A DNA stretch of 64,000 nt from JABDMH01 sp965223165 (lineage in GTDB: Bacteria; Bacteroidota; Bacteroidia; Chitinophagales; Saprospiraceae), in the NCBI GenBank assembly GCA_965223165.1, contig CBDCVQ010000014.1:62001-126000 (forward strand). Reading direction: 5' to 3'. The notes under the pieces are model-generated. The model was given only the letters and a program-made list of their open reading frames with translations. It did not search any database and was not told where the DNA came from. Shown here in pieces: positions 43,744 through 51,560 of this stretch. Within the stretch, counting starts at the first letter, position 1. Each line of letters opens with the position of its first letter. Position numbers and translations under genes: made by a program.

Positions 43744-44358
43744 CTATCGATGCCGATCGATCAATACCTCCAGCACCGACTCGATCGAAGTATCCTTGGC
43801 TCGGAGGAGCACGAGATAATGATAGAGTAGATCGGCCGCTTCGTTGTGAAAACGGTCGGCATCGTCGTTTTTGGCCTCCAGGATGAGCTCCACCGCCTCC
43901 TCTCCGACTTTCTGGGCCACCTTGTCGATCCCGGCCTGAAACAGGCTGCTGGTATAGCTCTGGTCATTGGGCTCGTCTCGACGCTGCCGAATCACTTGAT
44001 CCAGATGATGGATAAACGACAGGCCGGTGACCTCGTCTCCGAAGCAGGTCTTTTGCCCCAAATGACAGACGGGGCCTGCCGGCTCCGCGGCGATCAGGAG
44101 GGTATCCCGGTCACAATCCACCTTGATATCCCGGACGTACAAAAAGTTGTCCGATGTTTCTCCCTTCGTCCAGAGGCGACCCTTGGTCCGACTATAGAAG
44201 GTGACTTTTCCCGTCTCTACGGTATGTCGCAAGGCTTCTTCATTCATGAAGCCCAACATCAGTACCAATTTAGCATGCACATGCTGAACAATGGCCGGCA
44301 CCAGACCGTCGCCCTTTTGAAAATCGAGACTAGCAATGATCGTTTCGTCAATTGGCAT
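43744..44358 (-). CDS. hisI: Bifunctional phosphoribosyl-AMP cyclohydrolase / phosphoribosyl-ATP pyrophosphatase
   Basis: The 204-residue HisIE fusion has the cyclohydrolase part first (about 1-110: VLMLGFMNEEALR, GRLWTKGETS, VDCDRDTLL with metal Cys/Asp, GPVCHLG) and the pyrophosphatase part second (about 115-204: SLFQAGIDKVAQKVGEEAVELILEAK, DLLYHYLVLL). It carries out steps 2 and 3 of histidine synthesis. It overlaps hisF by 11 bp and is the last gene of the operon. Confidence 0.95.
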   Translation of the reverse strand: MPIDETIIASLDFQKGDGLVPAIVQHVHAKLVLMLGFMNEEALRHTVETGKVTFYSRTKGRLWTKGETSDNFLYVRDIKVDCDRDTLLIAAEPAGPVCHLGQKTCFGDEVTGLSFIHHLDQVIRQRRDEPNDQSYTSSLFQAGIDKVAQKVGEEAVELILEAKNDDADRFHNEAADLLYHYLVLLRAKDTSIESVLEVLIDRHR

Positions 44359-45124
44359 CTTCCGATGGATTTAATCTTATGGCAATTCCTCTTTGGCTCA
44401 ACTGCGCCTTCAGCTCCGGGATGCTGATCTCCTGAAAGTGAAAGATGCTGGCCGCCAGTCCCGCATCCACGTCGGCCTGTAAAAAGACCTCTTCGAAGTG
44501 GGCAATGGATCCGGCGCCACCGCTCGCAATCACAGGGACGGTGGACTGATCGGCCAAGCGTCCCAGTGCCTCCAGCGCAAATCCGGCCTTGGTGCCATCG
44601 TGATCCATCGATGTGAAAAGGAACTCGCCGGCCCCCCGGTCCTCCAGCTCGCTGGCCCACTCAAACAATTTTCGCTCCGTCGGTATAGATCCTCCGGCTA
44701 CATACACGACCCAATCATCGCCGACCTGCTTGGCATCAACCGCCAAGACGATGCACTGACTCCCAAAGCGATAGGCCAGCTCGTCCACCAGCTCCGGTTG
44801 CTTGACCGCCGCCGAATTGATAGACACCTTGTCGGCCCCGTTGGCCAACAAAATCTCCACGTCTTCGACACTGCTGATGCCCCCGCCGATGGTGAAAGGG
44901 ATGTTGAGGTGATGGGCGACCCGATCGGCCAATGCGGCCAATGTCTTGCGCTTTTCCTTCGTGGCGGTGATATCCAAAAAAACCAGCTCATCGGCGCCCT
45001 GATCGCTGTACAGCTTGCCCAGGTCCACCGGGTCACCTGCGTCCCGCAGTTGCAGAAAATTGATGCCCTTGACCGTGCGGCCATCCTTTACATCCAGGCA
45101 GGGGATAATTCTCTTAGCCAGCAT
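44348..45124 (-). CDS. hisF: Imidazole glycerol phosphate synthase, cyclase subunit
   Basis: The 258-residue (beta/alpha)8 barrel has the catalytic Asp11 (IIPCLDVKDGRTVKG), the phosphate loop TIGGGISS, the second catalytic Asp in LAVDAKQ and the loop ASGGAGS. With HisH it makes imidazole glycerol phosphate and AICAR. Its start lies inside what would be the restored end of hisA, so the two would overlap by 11 bp if hisA were intact. Confidence 0.95.
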   Translation of the reverse strand: MLAKRIIPCLDVKDGRTVKGINFLQLRDAGDPVDLGKLYSDQGADELVFLDITATKEKRKTLAALADRVAHHLNIPFTIGGGISSVEDVEILLANGADKVSINSAAVKQPELVDELAYRFGSQCIVLAVDAKQVGDDWVVYVAGGSIPTERKLFEWASELEDRGAGEFLFTSMDHDGTKAGFALEALGRLADQSTVPVIASGGAGSIAHFEEVFLQADVDAGLAASIFHFQEISIPELKAQLSQRGIAIRLNPSEDAN

Positions 45125-45174
45125 CGCGAAAGTTCTTTAGCATTTGCAAGGAAATCTTGCCTTCATAATTAGCC

Positions 45175-45840
45175 TTACCGGTGATGGCTCCATAGCACCC
45201 CATTTCTCGGAGGCGGGTACATATCATCGATCGAGCTGATGCCACCACTGGCGATAAGCTTTGTCTCCGGAAAGGCGGAGATGAATTTTTCGTAGAGGTC
45301 GAAGGAAGGTCCTTGCATCATGCCATCCTTCTGAATGTCCGTACACACGACATACTGGACACCGTGCGACACAAATCCCGATACAAAGGACTGCCAATCG
45401 TCATCGGTGCTTTCCAGCCAACCTCGGGTGGCCACCTTTCCGTCCTTTAGGTCGGCGCCGAGGATCAGCCTCCCGGCCCCAAATCGCTCCAGCCAAAGCA
45501 GAAAGGTGTCCGGTTGCTCTGCGGCAATGCTCCCTACCGTCGCCTGTGCAGCGCCACATTCAAATACGATGCGGAGATCGTCTTCTTGCTTGATGCCGCC
45601 ACCAAAATCGATCTGGAGGCTGGTCAGCGTGCAACATTGTTCCAGCACCTTCCAATTGATCACCCTACTGGCCTTGGCCCCTTCGAGATCGACCAAGTGC
45701 AGTCGCTCAATACCGTGGTCCTCGTAGCGCTTGGCTACCTCCAAAGGATCGTCAAAATAGGTCGTTTGACGATCGTACGCACCTTGTTCCAGGCGTACGC
45801 ACTTGCCCTCGATCACATCTATGGCTGGTATCGGAAACAT
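45175..45840 (-). CDS. hisA: ProFAR isomerase HisA, C-terminus altered by a frameshift
   Basis: The 221 residues are a normal HisA barrel up to ASGGISSIDDMY: PAIDVIEGKCVRLEQG with catalytic Asp8, the IDFGGGI loop and VVCTDIQKDG with the second Asp. Then the frame reads PPPRNGVLWSHHR and stops. In the next frame the expected ending follows at once (RLREMGCYGAITGKANYEGK and on to NFRDAG, stop at 45116-45114). Removing one C from the CCC at 45217-45215 (coding strand) restores 241 residues, the usual HisA length. The lost piece includes the last phosphate-binding loop. The start overlaps the hisH stop in TAATG. Confidence 0.88.
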   Translation of the reverse strand: MFPIPAIDVIEGKCVRLEQGAYDRQTTYFDDPLEVAKRYEDHGIERLHLVDLEGAKASRVINWKVLEQCCTLTSLQIDFGGGIKQEDDLRIVFECGAAQATVGSIAAEQPDTFLLWLERFGAGRLILGADLKDGKVATRGWLESTDDDWQSFVSGFVSHGVQYVVCTDIQKDGMMQGPSFDLYEKFISAFPETKLIASGGISSIDDMYPPPRNGVLWSHHR

Positions 45841-46427
45841 TAGATCTGTAAGAAGTTTTGCAAGATCTGTGCGCCTACCTGGCCTGATTTTTCCGGATGA
45901 AATTGGGTCGCGTAAAAATTGTCCTTGCTGATCGCTGCGGCAAATGGAGCACAGTAATCACAGGTGGCCATCGAAAAATCGGAAGGCTCGACAAAGTAAC
46001 TATGCACAAAGTAGACGTGCTGTTGCTCCTGCGCTGCCGAAAACAGCGGTGCGGCCACGTCGTAGATCTTATTCCATCCCATGTGGGGCACGTTCTCGCC
46101 ATGGCGGGGCTGGAAGCGGCGCACATTTAGGTCAAACACCCCCAGGCAATCGGTATCGTTTTCCTCCGACCAGCGACAGAGCAACTGCATGCCCAGGCAG
46201 ATGCCCAGTACGGGCTGAGTCAGCTGGACGATCACCTCGTCCAAGCCCATGGAGCGGATAAAGCTCATCGTCGTACTCGCCTCCCCTACCCCCGGAAAGA
46301 TCACCTTGTCGGCGGATCGTATCTGGGTGGCATCATTGGTGAAGACAGCATCCACGCCGATGCGTTGTAAGGCATAGTACACCGATCGCGTATTGCCTGC
46401 ATTATAATCTATGACGGCTACTTGCAT
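45840..46427 (-). CDS. hisH: Imidazole glycerol phosphate synthase, glutaminase subunit
   Basis: I chose ATG 46427 (MQVAVIDYNAGNTRSV), one base after the hisB stop. The 195-residue class I amidotransferase has its nucleophile in LGICLGMQLL and the His/Glu pair in ATQFHPEKSG. It supplies ammonia from glutamine to HisF. The oxyanion strand FPGVGEA is present. Confidence 0.95.
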   Translation of the reverse strand: MQVAVIDYNAGNTRSVYYALQRIGVDAVFTNDATQIRSADKVIFPGVGEASTTMSFIRSMGLDEVIVQLTQPVLGICLGMQLLCRWSEENDTDCLGVFDLNVRRFQPRHGENVPHMGWNKIYDVAAPLFSAAQEQQHVYFVHSYFVEPSDFSMATCDYCAPFAAAISKDNFYATQFHPEKSGQVGAQILQNFLQI

Positions 46428-46428
46428 G

Positions 46429-47562
46429 TCACAAAACTCCTTTGGTCGTGGGCAAATCAAACTGATCCATGTCCCGCTTTATCGCCCGCTTGATGGCTCG
46501 TGCGAAGGCCTTGAAGATCGACTCGATCTTGTGATGCTCATTGTCGCCTGTGGCCCGAATGTGCAAATTGCAGAGCGCTTTGTCGGAGAAGGATTTGAAG
46601 AAATGGCTAAACATCTCGGTGGGCATATCTCCCACTTTTTCTCTCGAAAATGCAGCGTCCCAGACCAACCAGGGGCGTCCGCCAAAGTCCAGGCTCACGG
46701 AGGCCTCACAATCGTCCATGGGCAGGGCATATCCGTAGCGCTCGATGCCACGCTTGTCGCCCAATGCTTTGAGAAATGCCTCCCCCAAAGCCAGGCCGGT
46801 GTCTTCGATCGTATGATGCTCATCCACCTGCAAGTCACCCGCTACGTGAACCGCCAGATCGACGCCTCCGTGCTTGCCCAACTGATCGAGCATATGATCA
46901 AAAAAGGACAGTCCGGTATGCACGTCCGAGTACCCCGCACCGTCCAGATTGAGGGCCACGCTAATCTGGGTCTCCCGGGTGTGACGGTCGACCTGCACGG
47001 TGCGATCCAGATTTTTCAGATAGTCGTAGATCTCCCGCCAATCTTGACACCGCAAGGCAATGACTTCGTCCAACGCTTCGGCGGTAGCCAGGTGATCATC
47101 GCTCAGGTCTTCCGACTTGCCGAGCATGATTCCCCTAGCACCCATATTCTTGGCAAAAAGCATGTCGGTCAACCGGTCTCCAATGACAAAGGACTGCGCA
47201 AGATCAAAATCGCCCTGGAGATAATGCCCCACCCGGCCTATACCAGGCTTGCGATCGGGCGACTGATCTCTGGCAAAACTGCGGTCGATGACAATCTCAC
47301 GCCAGCGGATACCCTCGCTCTCCAGCACGCGCAGCATCATATGGTGTGGCGTCCAAAAGGTCTCTTCCGGAAAGGAGTCCGTACCGAGTCCATCCTGATT
47401 GGTCACCATGACAAATTCATAGCTGAGGTCATGGAAAATTTGCGCCAAGTGCGAGATGGCTCCTGGTAAGAAATCCAACTTTTCTAAGCTATCCACCTGA
47501 AAGTCATCCGGTGGCTCCTGGATGATCGTACCGTCTCGATCGATAAATAATAGCTTCCTCAT
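46429..47562 (-). CDS. hisB: Bifunctional histidinol-phosphatase / imidazoleglycerol-phosphate dehydratase
   Basis: The 377-residue fusion has an N-terminal HAD phosphatase (about 1-165: LLFIDRDGTI with the nucleophile Asp, VMVTNQDGLG, VIGDRLTDMLFA) and a C-terminal IGPD domain (about 180-377: FFDHMLDQLGKHGG, DEHHTIEDTGLALG, NEHHKIESIFKAFARA). It catalyses steps 6 and 8 of the pathway. The start overlaps the hisC stop in ATGA. Confidence 0.95.
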   Translation of the reverse strand: MRKLLFIDRDGTIIQEPPDDFQVDSLEKLDFLPGAISHLAQIFHDLSYEFVMVTNQDGLGTDSFPEETFWTPHHMMLRVLESEGIRWREIVIDRSFARDQSPDRKPGIGRVGHYLQGDFDLAQSFVIGDRLTDMLFAKNMGARGIMLGKSEDLSDDHLATAEALDEVIALRCQDWREIYDYLKNLDRTVQVDRHTRETQISVALNLDGAGYSDVHTGLSFFDHMLDQLGKHGGVDLAVHVAGDLQVDEHHTIEDTGLALGEAFLKALGDKRGIERYGYALPMDDCEASVSLDFGGRPWLVWDAAFSREKVGDMPTEMFSHFFKSFSDKALCNLHIRATGDNEHHKIESIFKAFARAIKRAIKRDMDQFDLPTTKGVL

Positions 47563-47861
47563 GCCAGATTACTCAATGTATCAAGAAGTGCATTGTTCTC
47601 TTCCGGGGTACCAATGGTGATCCGGAGACACCCCCCGCAGCCGGGTAGATTGGAGCGATCGCGTACCACAATACCTCTACCCGTCAGTTGGTCGTAGATC
47701 GCCTTGGGTTGATCAAATTTGACCAGCAGAAAATTGGCTGCCGAATCGTAGACGTGCTTCACCACCTCGCAATCGTGCAACGCCGTCTGAACGCGATCTC
47801 TTTCGGCCAAAATCTCCCTCTTGCGCGCTTCCATTTCCTCCCACTTGGACAGCCCCTCGAG
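47559..47861 (-). CDS. hisC: Histidinol-phosphate aminotransferase, C-terminal part in shifted frame
   Basis: This is the end of hisC, read after the break at about 47861: LEGLSKWEEMEARKREILAE, then SAANFLLVKF, the substrate Arg in GCLRITIGTPEENN and the stop that overlaps hisB. It has no independent start signal at the break. Together with the part starting at 48589 it gives a normal HisC of 343 residues once one C is added. Confidence 0.82.
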   Translation of the reverse strand, partial: LEGLSKWEEMEARKREILAERDRVQTALHDCEVVKHVYDSAANFLLVKFDQPKAIYDQLTGRGIVVRDRSNLPGCGGCLRITIGTPEENNALLDTLSNLA

Positions 47862-48589
47862 GCAGCGGTTTGGGTCAGCACATTGACATTATAGGGAGGC
47901 TTGACGGCATTGAATAGTCGAATGATCTTCGGATGCGCAAATGCCATACCCAGACGGATGCCAGCCAGGCCCCAGGCTTTGGAGAGGGTCTGCATCACGA
48001 TCAAGTTTTCAAATTCATCTAGACGACTCGTCCAGCTGTGCCCCACGAAGTCGGCATATGCCTCATCGATCACCACCACCCCCAGAAACTCTCGGAGCAC
48101 TTTCCTCACATCTCGTTCGGACATCAAATTTCCCGTTGGATTATTTGGGCTACAAATGAAGAGCAGTTTGGTTCCGCCAGAAGCTGCCCGTGGGATCATG
48201 TCCACATCCAACTGAAAATCGTCTATCAGAGGTACTTCCGTTACCCAGACATCGGCGATATCTGCGGCCACCTTGTACATGCCGTAGGTCGGGGGCAAGA
48301 TCATGATTTCGTCGCGACGTGGCTCACAAAAGATCCGGATCATCAGATCTATGGCCTCATCGCTGCCATTGCCTAGGAAGATCTGATCTTCTGACAGTCC
48401 CTTCAACTCCGCAATTCGGCTCTTCAACCGCGCCTGATAGGGGTCGGGATAGCGATTCAACTCGCTGGGATAGGGACTTTCGTTGGCGTCCAAGAAGACA
48501 TCGGCCGTGCCGGTGAATTCATGACGGGCCGAGCTGTATGGCACCAGCCGTTGTATATTGGGTCGAACCAGATCCTCAAGTCTCATCAT
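47759..48589 (-). CDS. hisC: Histidinol-phosphate aminotransferase, N-terminal part of a frameshifted gene
   Basis: The start at 48589 lies just after the hisD stop. Residues 1 to about 243 are normal HisC: FLDANESPYPSELNRYPDP, LGNGSDEAIDLMIR, CSPNNPTGN, VIDEAYADF and the PLP lysine in QTLSKAWGLAGIRLG. After NVLTQTAA the frame turns to unrelated Arg-rich sequence. Inserting one C at about 47861 (GCC TCG to GCC CTC GAG) continues directly into the second part. As written the enzyme would lack its C-terminal subdomain. Confidence 0.85.
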   Translation of the reverse strand: MMRLEDLVRPNIQRLVPYSSARHEFTGTADVFLDANESPYPSELNRYPDPYQARLKSRIAELKGLSEDQIFLGNGSDEAIDLMIRIFCEPRRDEIMILPPTYGMYKVAADIADVWVTEVPLIDDFQLDVDMIPRAASGGTKLLFICSPNNPTGNLMSERDVRKVLREFLGVVVIDEAYADFVGHSWTSRLDEFENLIVMQTLSKAWGLAGIRLGMAFAHPKIIRLFNAVKPPYNVNVLTQTAASRGCPSGRKWKRARGRFWPKEIAFRRRCTIARW

Positions 48590-48590
48590 C

Positions 48591-49877
48591 TTAGGATTTC
48601 AGTCTGATCGAGACGGCTCGAGCATGTCCGGCCAGAGATTCTGCCATCGCCATCTGCTCCACGGTGCTGGCTATGCTCTTCAGTCCCTCGGCGGAGAGCT
48701 GCTGAAACGTGATCTTCTTGACAAAGGAGTCTATCGATACCCCGCTGTAGGATCTGGCCCAGCCGTTGGTGGGCAGGGTGTGGTTGGTGCCTGATGCGTA
48801 ATCACCAACAGCCTCCGGACTGTGCGGTCCCAGAAATACCGAGCCCGCGTCCGTGATCCTGGGTACCAGCCTTGGGGCTTGGGCGACATTTAGGATCAGG
48901 TGTTCAGGGGCATATTGATTCGAAAAAGCGATGGCGTCGTCGAGCGAAGGAAAGTGGATAATGCGACTCTTGGCAATGGATACGCTAGCTAATTCTCCCC
49001 GCGGCAGCGCCGCCAACTGGGCGGATAAGTGCGCTTGCACCTCATGTGCCAATTTCGTGTCTGTGCTTAGCAAGATCGTCTGACTATCGCTCCCATGCTC
49101 GGCCTGAGAAATCATATCGGCAGCCACATGAGCCGGATCCGCCGTGCTGTCGGCGATGACTAGCACCTCTGATGGTCCGGCCGGCATGTCAATGGCCACG
49201 CCGTGGTGGAGCGCTTGCATCTTGGCCTCCGTCACATAGTGATTGCCCGGCCCAAATATCTTGTCGACCCGCGGCACCGTCTCAGTACCAAATGTCATCG
49301 CTGCTATCGCTTGCGCTCCACCTACCCGATAGATATCGGTGATTCCGGCCAACCCGGCTGCGTAGCGCATAGCCGGATGTACGGTACCATCCGTGGATGG
49401 GGGCGTACACAGGACGATGTTTTTGCATCCCGCCAATTGCGCCGGAATAGCCAGCATAAGCACGGTAGAAAACAGGGGAGCCGACCCACCGGGGATGTAT
49501 AGGCCCACTGTACCGATCGGCCGCATTTCGCGCCAACATCGAATGCCTGGCATCGTCTCCACGACTTCCTCCCGGATCAACTGGGTACGATGAAAGGCTG
49601 CTATATTCTGGTATGCCTGATCGATGGCGGCCTTTAGATGCTGATCGATGGATGGCGCTGGGTCCTGTCGCTCGCTCAGCACCAAGGACGTTAGCTCGAC
49701 ACCATCGAAACGCGCTGTGTACTCGCGCAATGCCTCATCTCCTCGTTGGCTCACTTGCTCCATCACCTGTGCGACGAGGCCATAGAGGTCTCCCCGATCC
49801 GGCAAGGGTCGGGCGCCAATCTCCTTCCACTGCTCGGGCGAAGGATTTGAATAGTATGGAATGTCCAGCGGATGCAC
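48591..49877 (-). CDS. hisD: Histidinol dehydrogenase
   Basis: I chose GTG 49877, which overlaps the hisG stop in TAGTG; the frame further upstream lies inside hisG. This gives 428 residues, the family length. Marks are GGSAPLFSTVLMLAIPAQLAGC, GPSEVLVIADSTADP, the zinc and catalytic region AEHGSDSQ, the catalytic pair in APEHLIL and ASGTNHTLPTNGWARSYSG. It oxidises histidinol to histidine in two NAD steps, the end of the pathway. Confidence 0.95.
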   Translation of the reverse strand: MHPLDIPYYSNPSPEQWKEIGARPLPDRGDLYGLVAQVMEQVSQRGDEALREYTARFDGVELTSLVLSERQDPAPSIDQHLKAAIDQAYQNIAAFHRTQLIREEVVETMPGIRCWREMRPIGTVGLYIPGGSAPLFSTVLMLAIPAQLAGCKNIVLCTPPSTDGTVHPAMRYAAGLAGITDIYRVGGAQAIAAMTFGTETVPRVDKIFGPGNHYVTEAKMQALHHGVAIDMPAGPSEVLVIADSTADPAHVAADMISQAEHGSDSQTILLSTDTKLAHEVQAHLSAQLAALPRGELASVSIAKSRIIHFPSLDDAIAFSNQYAPEHLILNVAQAPRLVPRITDAGSVFLGPHSPEAVGDYASGTNHTLPTNGWARSYSGVSIDSFVKKITFQQLSAEGLKSIASTVEQMAMAESLAGHARAVSIRLKS

Positions 49878-50728
49878 TACAGGATCATCTTTTCGATGGG
49901 TACGATCAAAATGCCCTCGGCCCCAAGATTCTGGAGCTCGTCTATGATCTCCCAAAACCGCGATTCTTCCACCACCGAGTGAATGGAGCTCCAATCGCCT
50001 TGGGCAAGTGGTAGTACGGTCGGGCTCTTCATGCCTGGCAGCACCTCCACGATCTCTTCGACCTTATCGTTGGGTGCATTTAGCAAGATGTACTTGTAGC
50101 CCCTGGCCTTCAGCACGCTCTCAATGCGAAACTCAAGGGCAGATAGTATATCCGCATGCGGGGGTGACAGGGCTCGATTGGCGATGAGGATGGCTTCTGA
50201 CCGAATCACAACTTCGACCTCCTTGAGTCCATTGCTGAGCAAGGTGCTACCCGTGCTGACGATGTCAAAAATGCCGTCGGCGAGGCCGATGCCCGGTGCA
50301 ATCTCCACCGAGCCCGAGATCACATGGATGCCCGCATCCACCTCATGCTCAGTCAGATACTTTTTCAGTATGCCTGCGTACGAAGTGGCAATCTGCTTGC
50401 CTTGAAAGTAGGTCAGCCCGGTGTACTCCTCGTTCTTGGGGATGGCCAGGGACATCCGGCATTTCGAAAAACCCAACTTCTTCACCACGGGTACATCACG
50501 ATCAGACTCGAGGAGCACGTTTTCGCCGATGATACCAATATGCGCTACGCCATCTTCTACATATTGGGGGATGTCGTCGTCCCGCAGAAAGAGTAGCTCG
50601 GCTGGAAAGTTAGTGGCTGGTGTCATCAACTGATTGCGACCGTTCTTAAACTTAAGGCCGGCATCTTTGAGAAGGGACAGAGATCCCTCACTCAGCCTGC
50701 CCGATTTCTGTATAGCAATCTTTAACAT
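49877..50728 (-). CDS. hisG: ATP phosphoribosyltransferase, long form
   Basis: The 283-residue protein is the long HisG type: catalytic domain (about 1-210: IAIQKSGRLSEGS, GIGLADGIFDIVSTGSTL with the PRPP loop) and the C-terminal regulatory domain (about 215-283: LNAPNDKVEEIVEVLPGMKSPTVLPL), which binds histidine in feedback control. It does step 1 of the pathway and is first in the operon, behind a His-codon leader (50826-50873). Confidence 0.95.
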   Translation of the reverse strand: MLKIAIQKSGRLSEGSLSLLKDAGLKFKNGRNQLMTPATNFPAELLFLRDDDIPQYVEDGVAHIGIIGENVLLESDRDVPVVKKLGFSKCRMSLAIPKNEEYTGLTYFQGKQIATSYAGILKKYLTEHEVDAGIHVISGSVEIAPGIGLADGIFDIVSTGSTLLSNGLKEVEVVIRSEAILIANRALSPPHADILSALEFRIESVLKARGYKYILLNAPNDKVEEIVEVLPGMKSPTVLPLAQGDWSSIHSVVEESRFWEIIDELQNLGAEGILIVPIEKMIL

Positions 50729-50753
50729 TGTGGTTATACCTGCATTAAATCAG

Positions 50754-50786
50754 GAGCGGCTTACCACGCTAAGTGATAAGCCGCTC
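50754..50786 (-). terminator. Attenuator hairpin in the his leader
   Basis: On the minus strand GAGCGGCTTA (50786-50777), a 13-nt loop, TAAGCCGCTC (50763-50754): a perfect, GC-rich 10-bp stem. The tail (CTGATTT) is poor in U for an intrinsic terminator. Most of the loop and the last base of the 5' arm can instead pair with the sequence right after the leader stop (ACGCAAGTGAT, 50826-50816, with ATCACTTAGCGT, 50777-50766, one bulge). Confidence 0.7.
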
Positions 50787-50825
50787 ACAGTATTCTCTAC
50801 ATAATACGGTGCCCCATCACTTGCG

Positions 50826-50873
50826 TTAAGCAGACGAATGATGATGGTGCCACTGTGTTGATCCGTAGGTCAT
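50826..50873 (-). CDS. his operon leader peptide MTYGSTQWHHHHSSA
   Basis: An ATG at 50873 opens a 15-codon frame ending in TAA (50828-50826). Residues 9-12 are four His codons in a row (CAC CAT CAT CAT), as in enteric his leaders. The stop codon abuts the antiterminator arm, so a ribosome that completes the peptide masks it, while one stalled at the His codons leaves it free. The leader ends 97 bp before the hisG ATG at 50728. Confidence 0.83.
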   Translation of the reverse strand: MTYGSTQWHHHHSSA

Positions 50874-50895
50874 AAGTGTAACAGCAACGAATGTA

Positions 50896-50926
50896 CAAAA
50901 TTATGCGATAAGCCAAGCACGTTCAG
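50896..50926 (-). promoter_or_regulatory. Candidate promoter of the his operon (CTG-N20-TAATTTTG)
   Basis: On the minus strand CTG (50926-50924) and, 20 nt later, TAATTTTG (50903-50896). The spacing equals that of the pheA promoter; the -33 triplet differs by one base from TTG. It lies 22 bp upstream of the leader ATG. Confidence 0.5.
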
Positions 50927-50935
50927 CGGCACGAT

Positions 50936-51226
50936 CAGGGCAAACGCATCATGGGATTCTGCAGTTATCTACCAACGTCCAAAGAATGGCCGGCAAGATG
51001 CCCTCTTTTAGTAGTTGAAAACACTCCGCACGACTACTCCATAGCACAACCTTGCAAGTAAGTGTCAAGGCGAGGACGCCTGACACGGTCAGGTTGCTCC
51101 GGTGAGTTATTCCAACGGCCGCCAGCCCTCAAGGGCCACCCAGCCCAGATCAGGCCGTGTTTGGCGTCCCCGCCAAACGCCATTGCTAGCTCGCTGGCTC
51201 CCTAAAGCCTTGACAATGCGATTGCC
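50936..51226 (+). repeat. Dispersed intergenic repeat, copy C (full, with hairpin)
   Basis: It aligns over its whole length with copy A (7943-8231) in the same orientation. The hairpin is kept: GTGTTTGGCG (51157-51166), loop TCCC, CGCCAAACGC (51171-51180); the one difference from copy A turns a C-G pair into a U-G pair, so the fold survives. Its left end lies just outside the his promoter. The remaining gene-free stretch 51227-51560 shows nothing I can name. Confidence 0.8.
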
Positions 51227-51560
51227 TGAGGCGCACGATTTGGGCACGATTGCCTTTCAGGTGTCGCAAGGCAGGTCGCGCGTGCTTGGACACGGCGAGG
51301 TAGCCTCAGGGATCCAAGGCTGTAGCCACCTGCAGGCGGACTTCCATACAGCGGAATGCCGCTCACAGGATCTTCTTCCGCAGAAAGGGATCAAAGGAAG
51401 GATGATCTTCCCTACCTTGCTCTTAGAGAGAGACGATCATCAATCCTTTTTGACCCCGCGTGTGCCTTTTCTGAGCTGCAGGAACCAGATCAACAGTAAT
51501 GTTAACATGTGTATCTTAAATTTTGAGAGTGTATTGGCCCGGCTCCAAGATGATCAAACC

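Noticed and set aside
46411..47469. 352-codon open frame antisense to hisB
   Set aside because: No recognisable family, and the opposite strand carries a well conserved hisB; a long antisense frame is expected from its codon composition.
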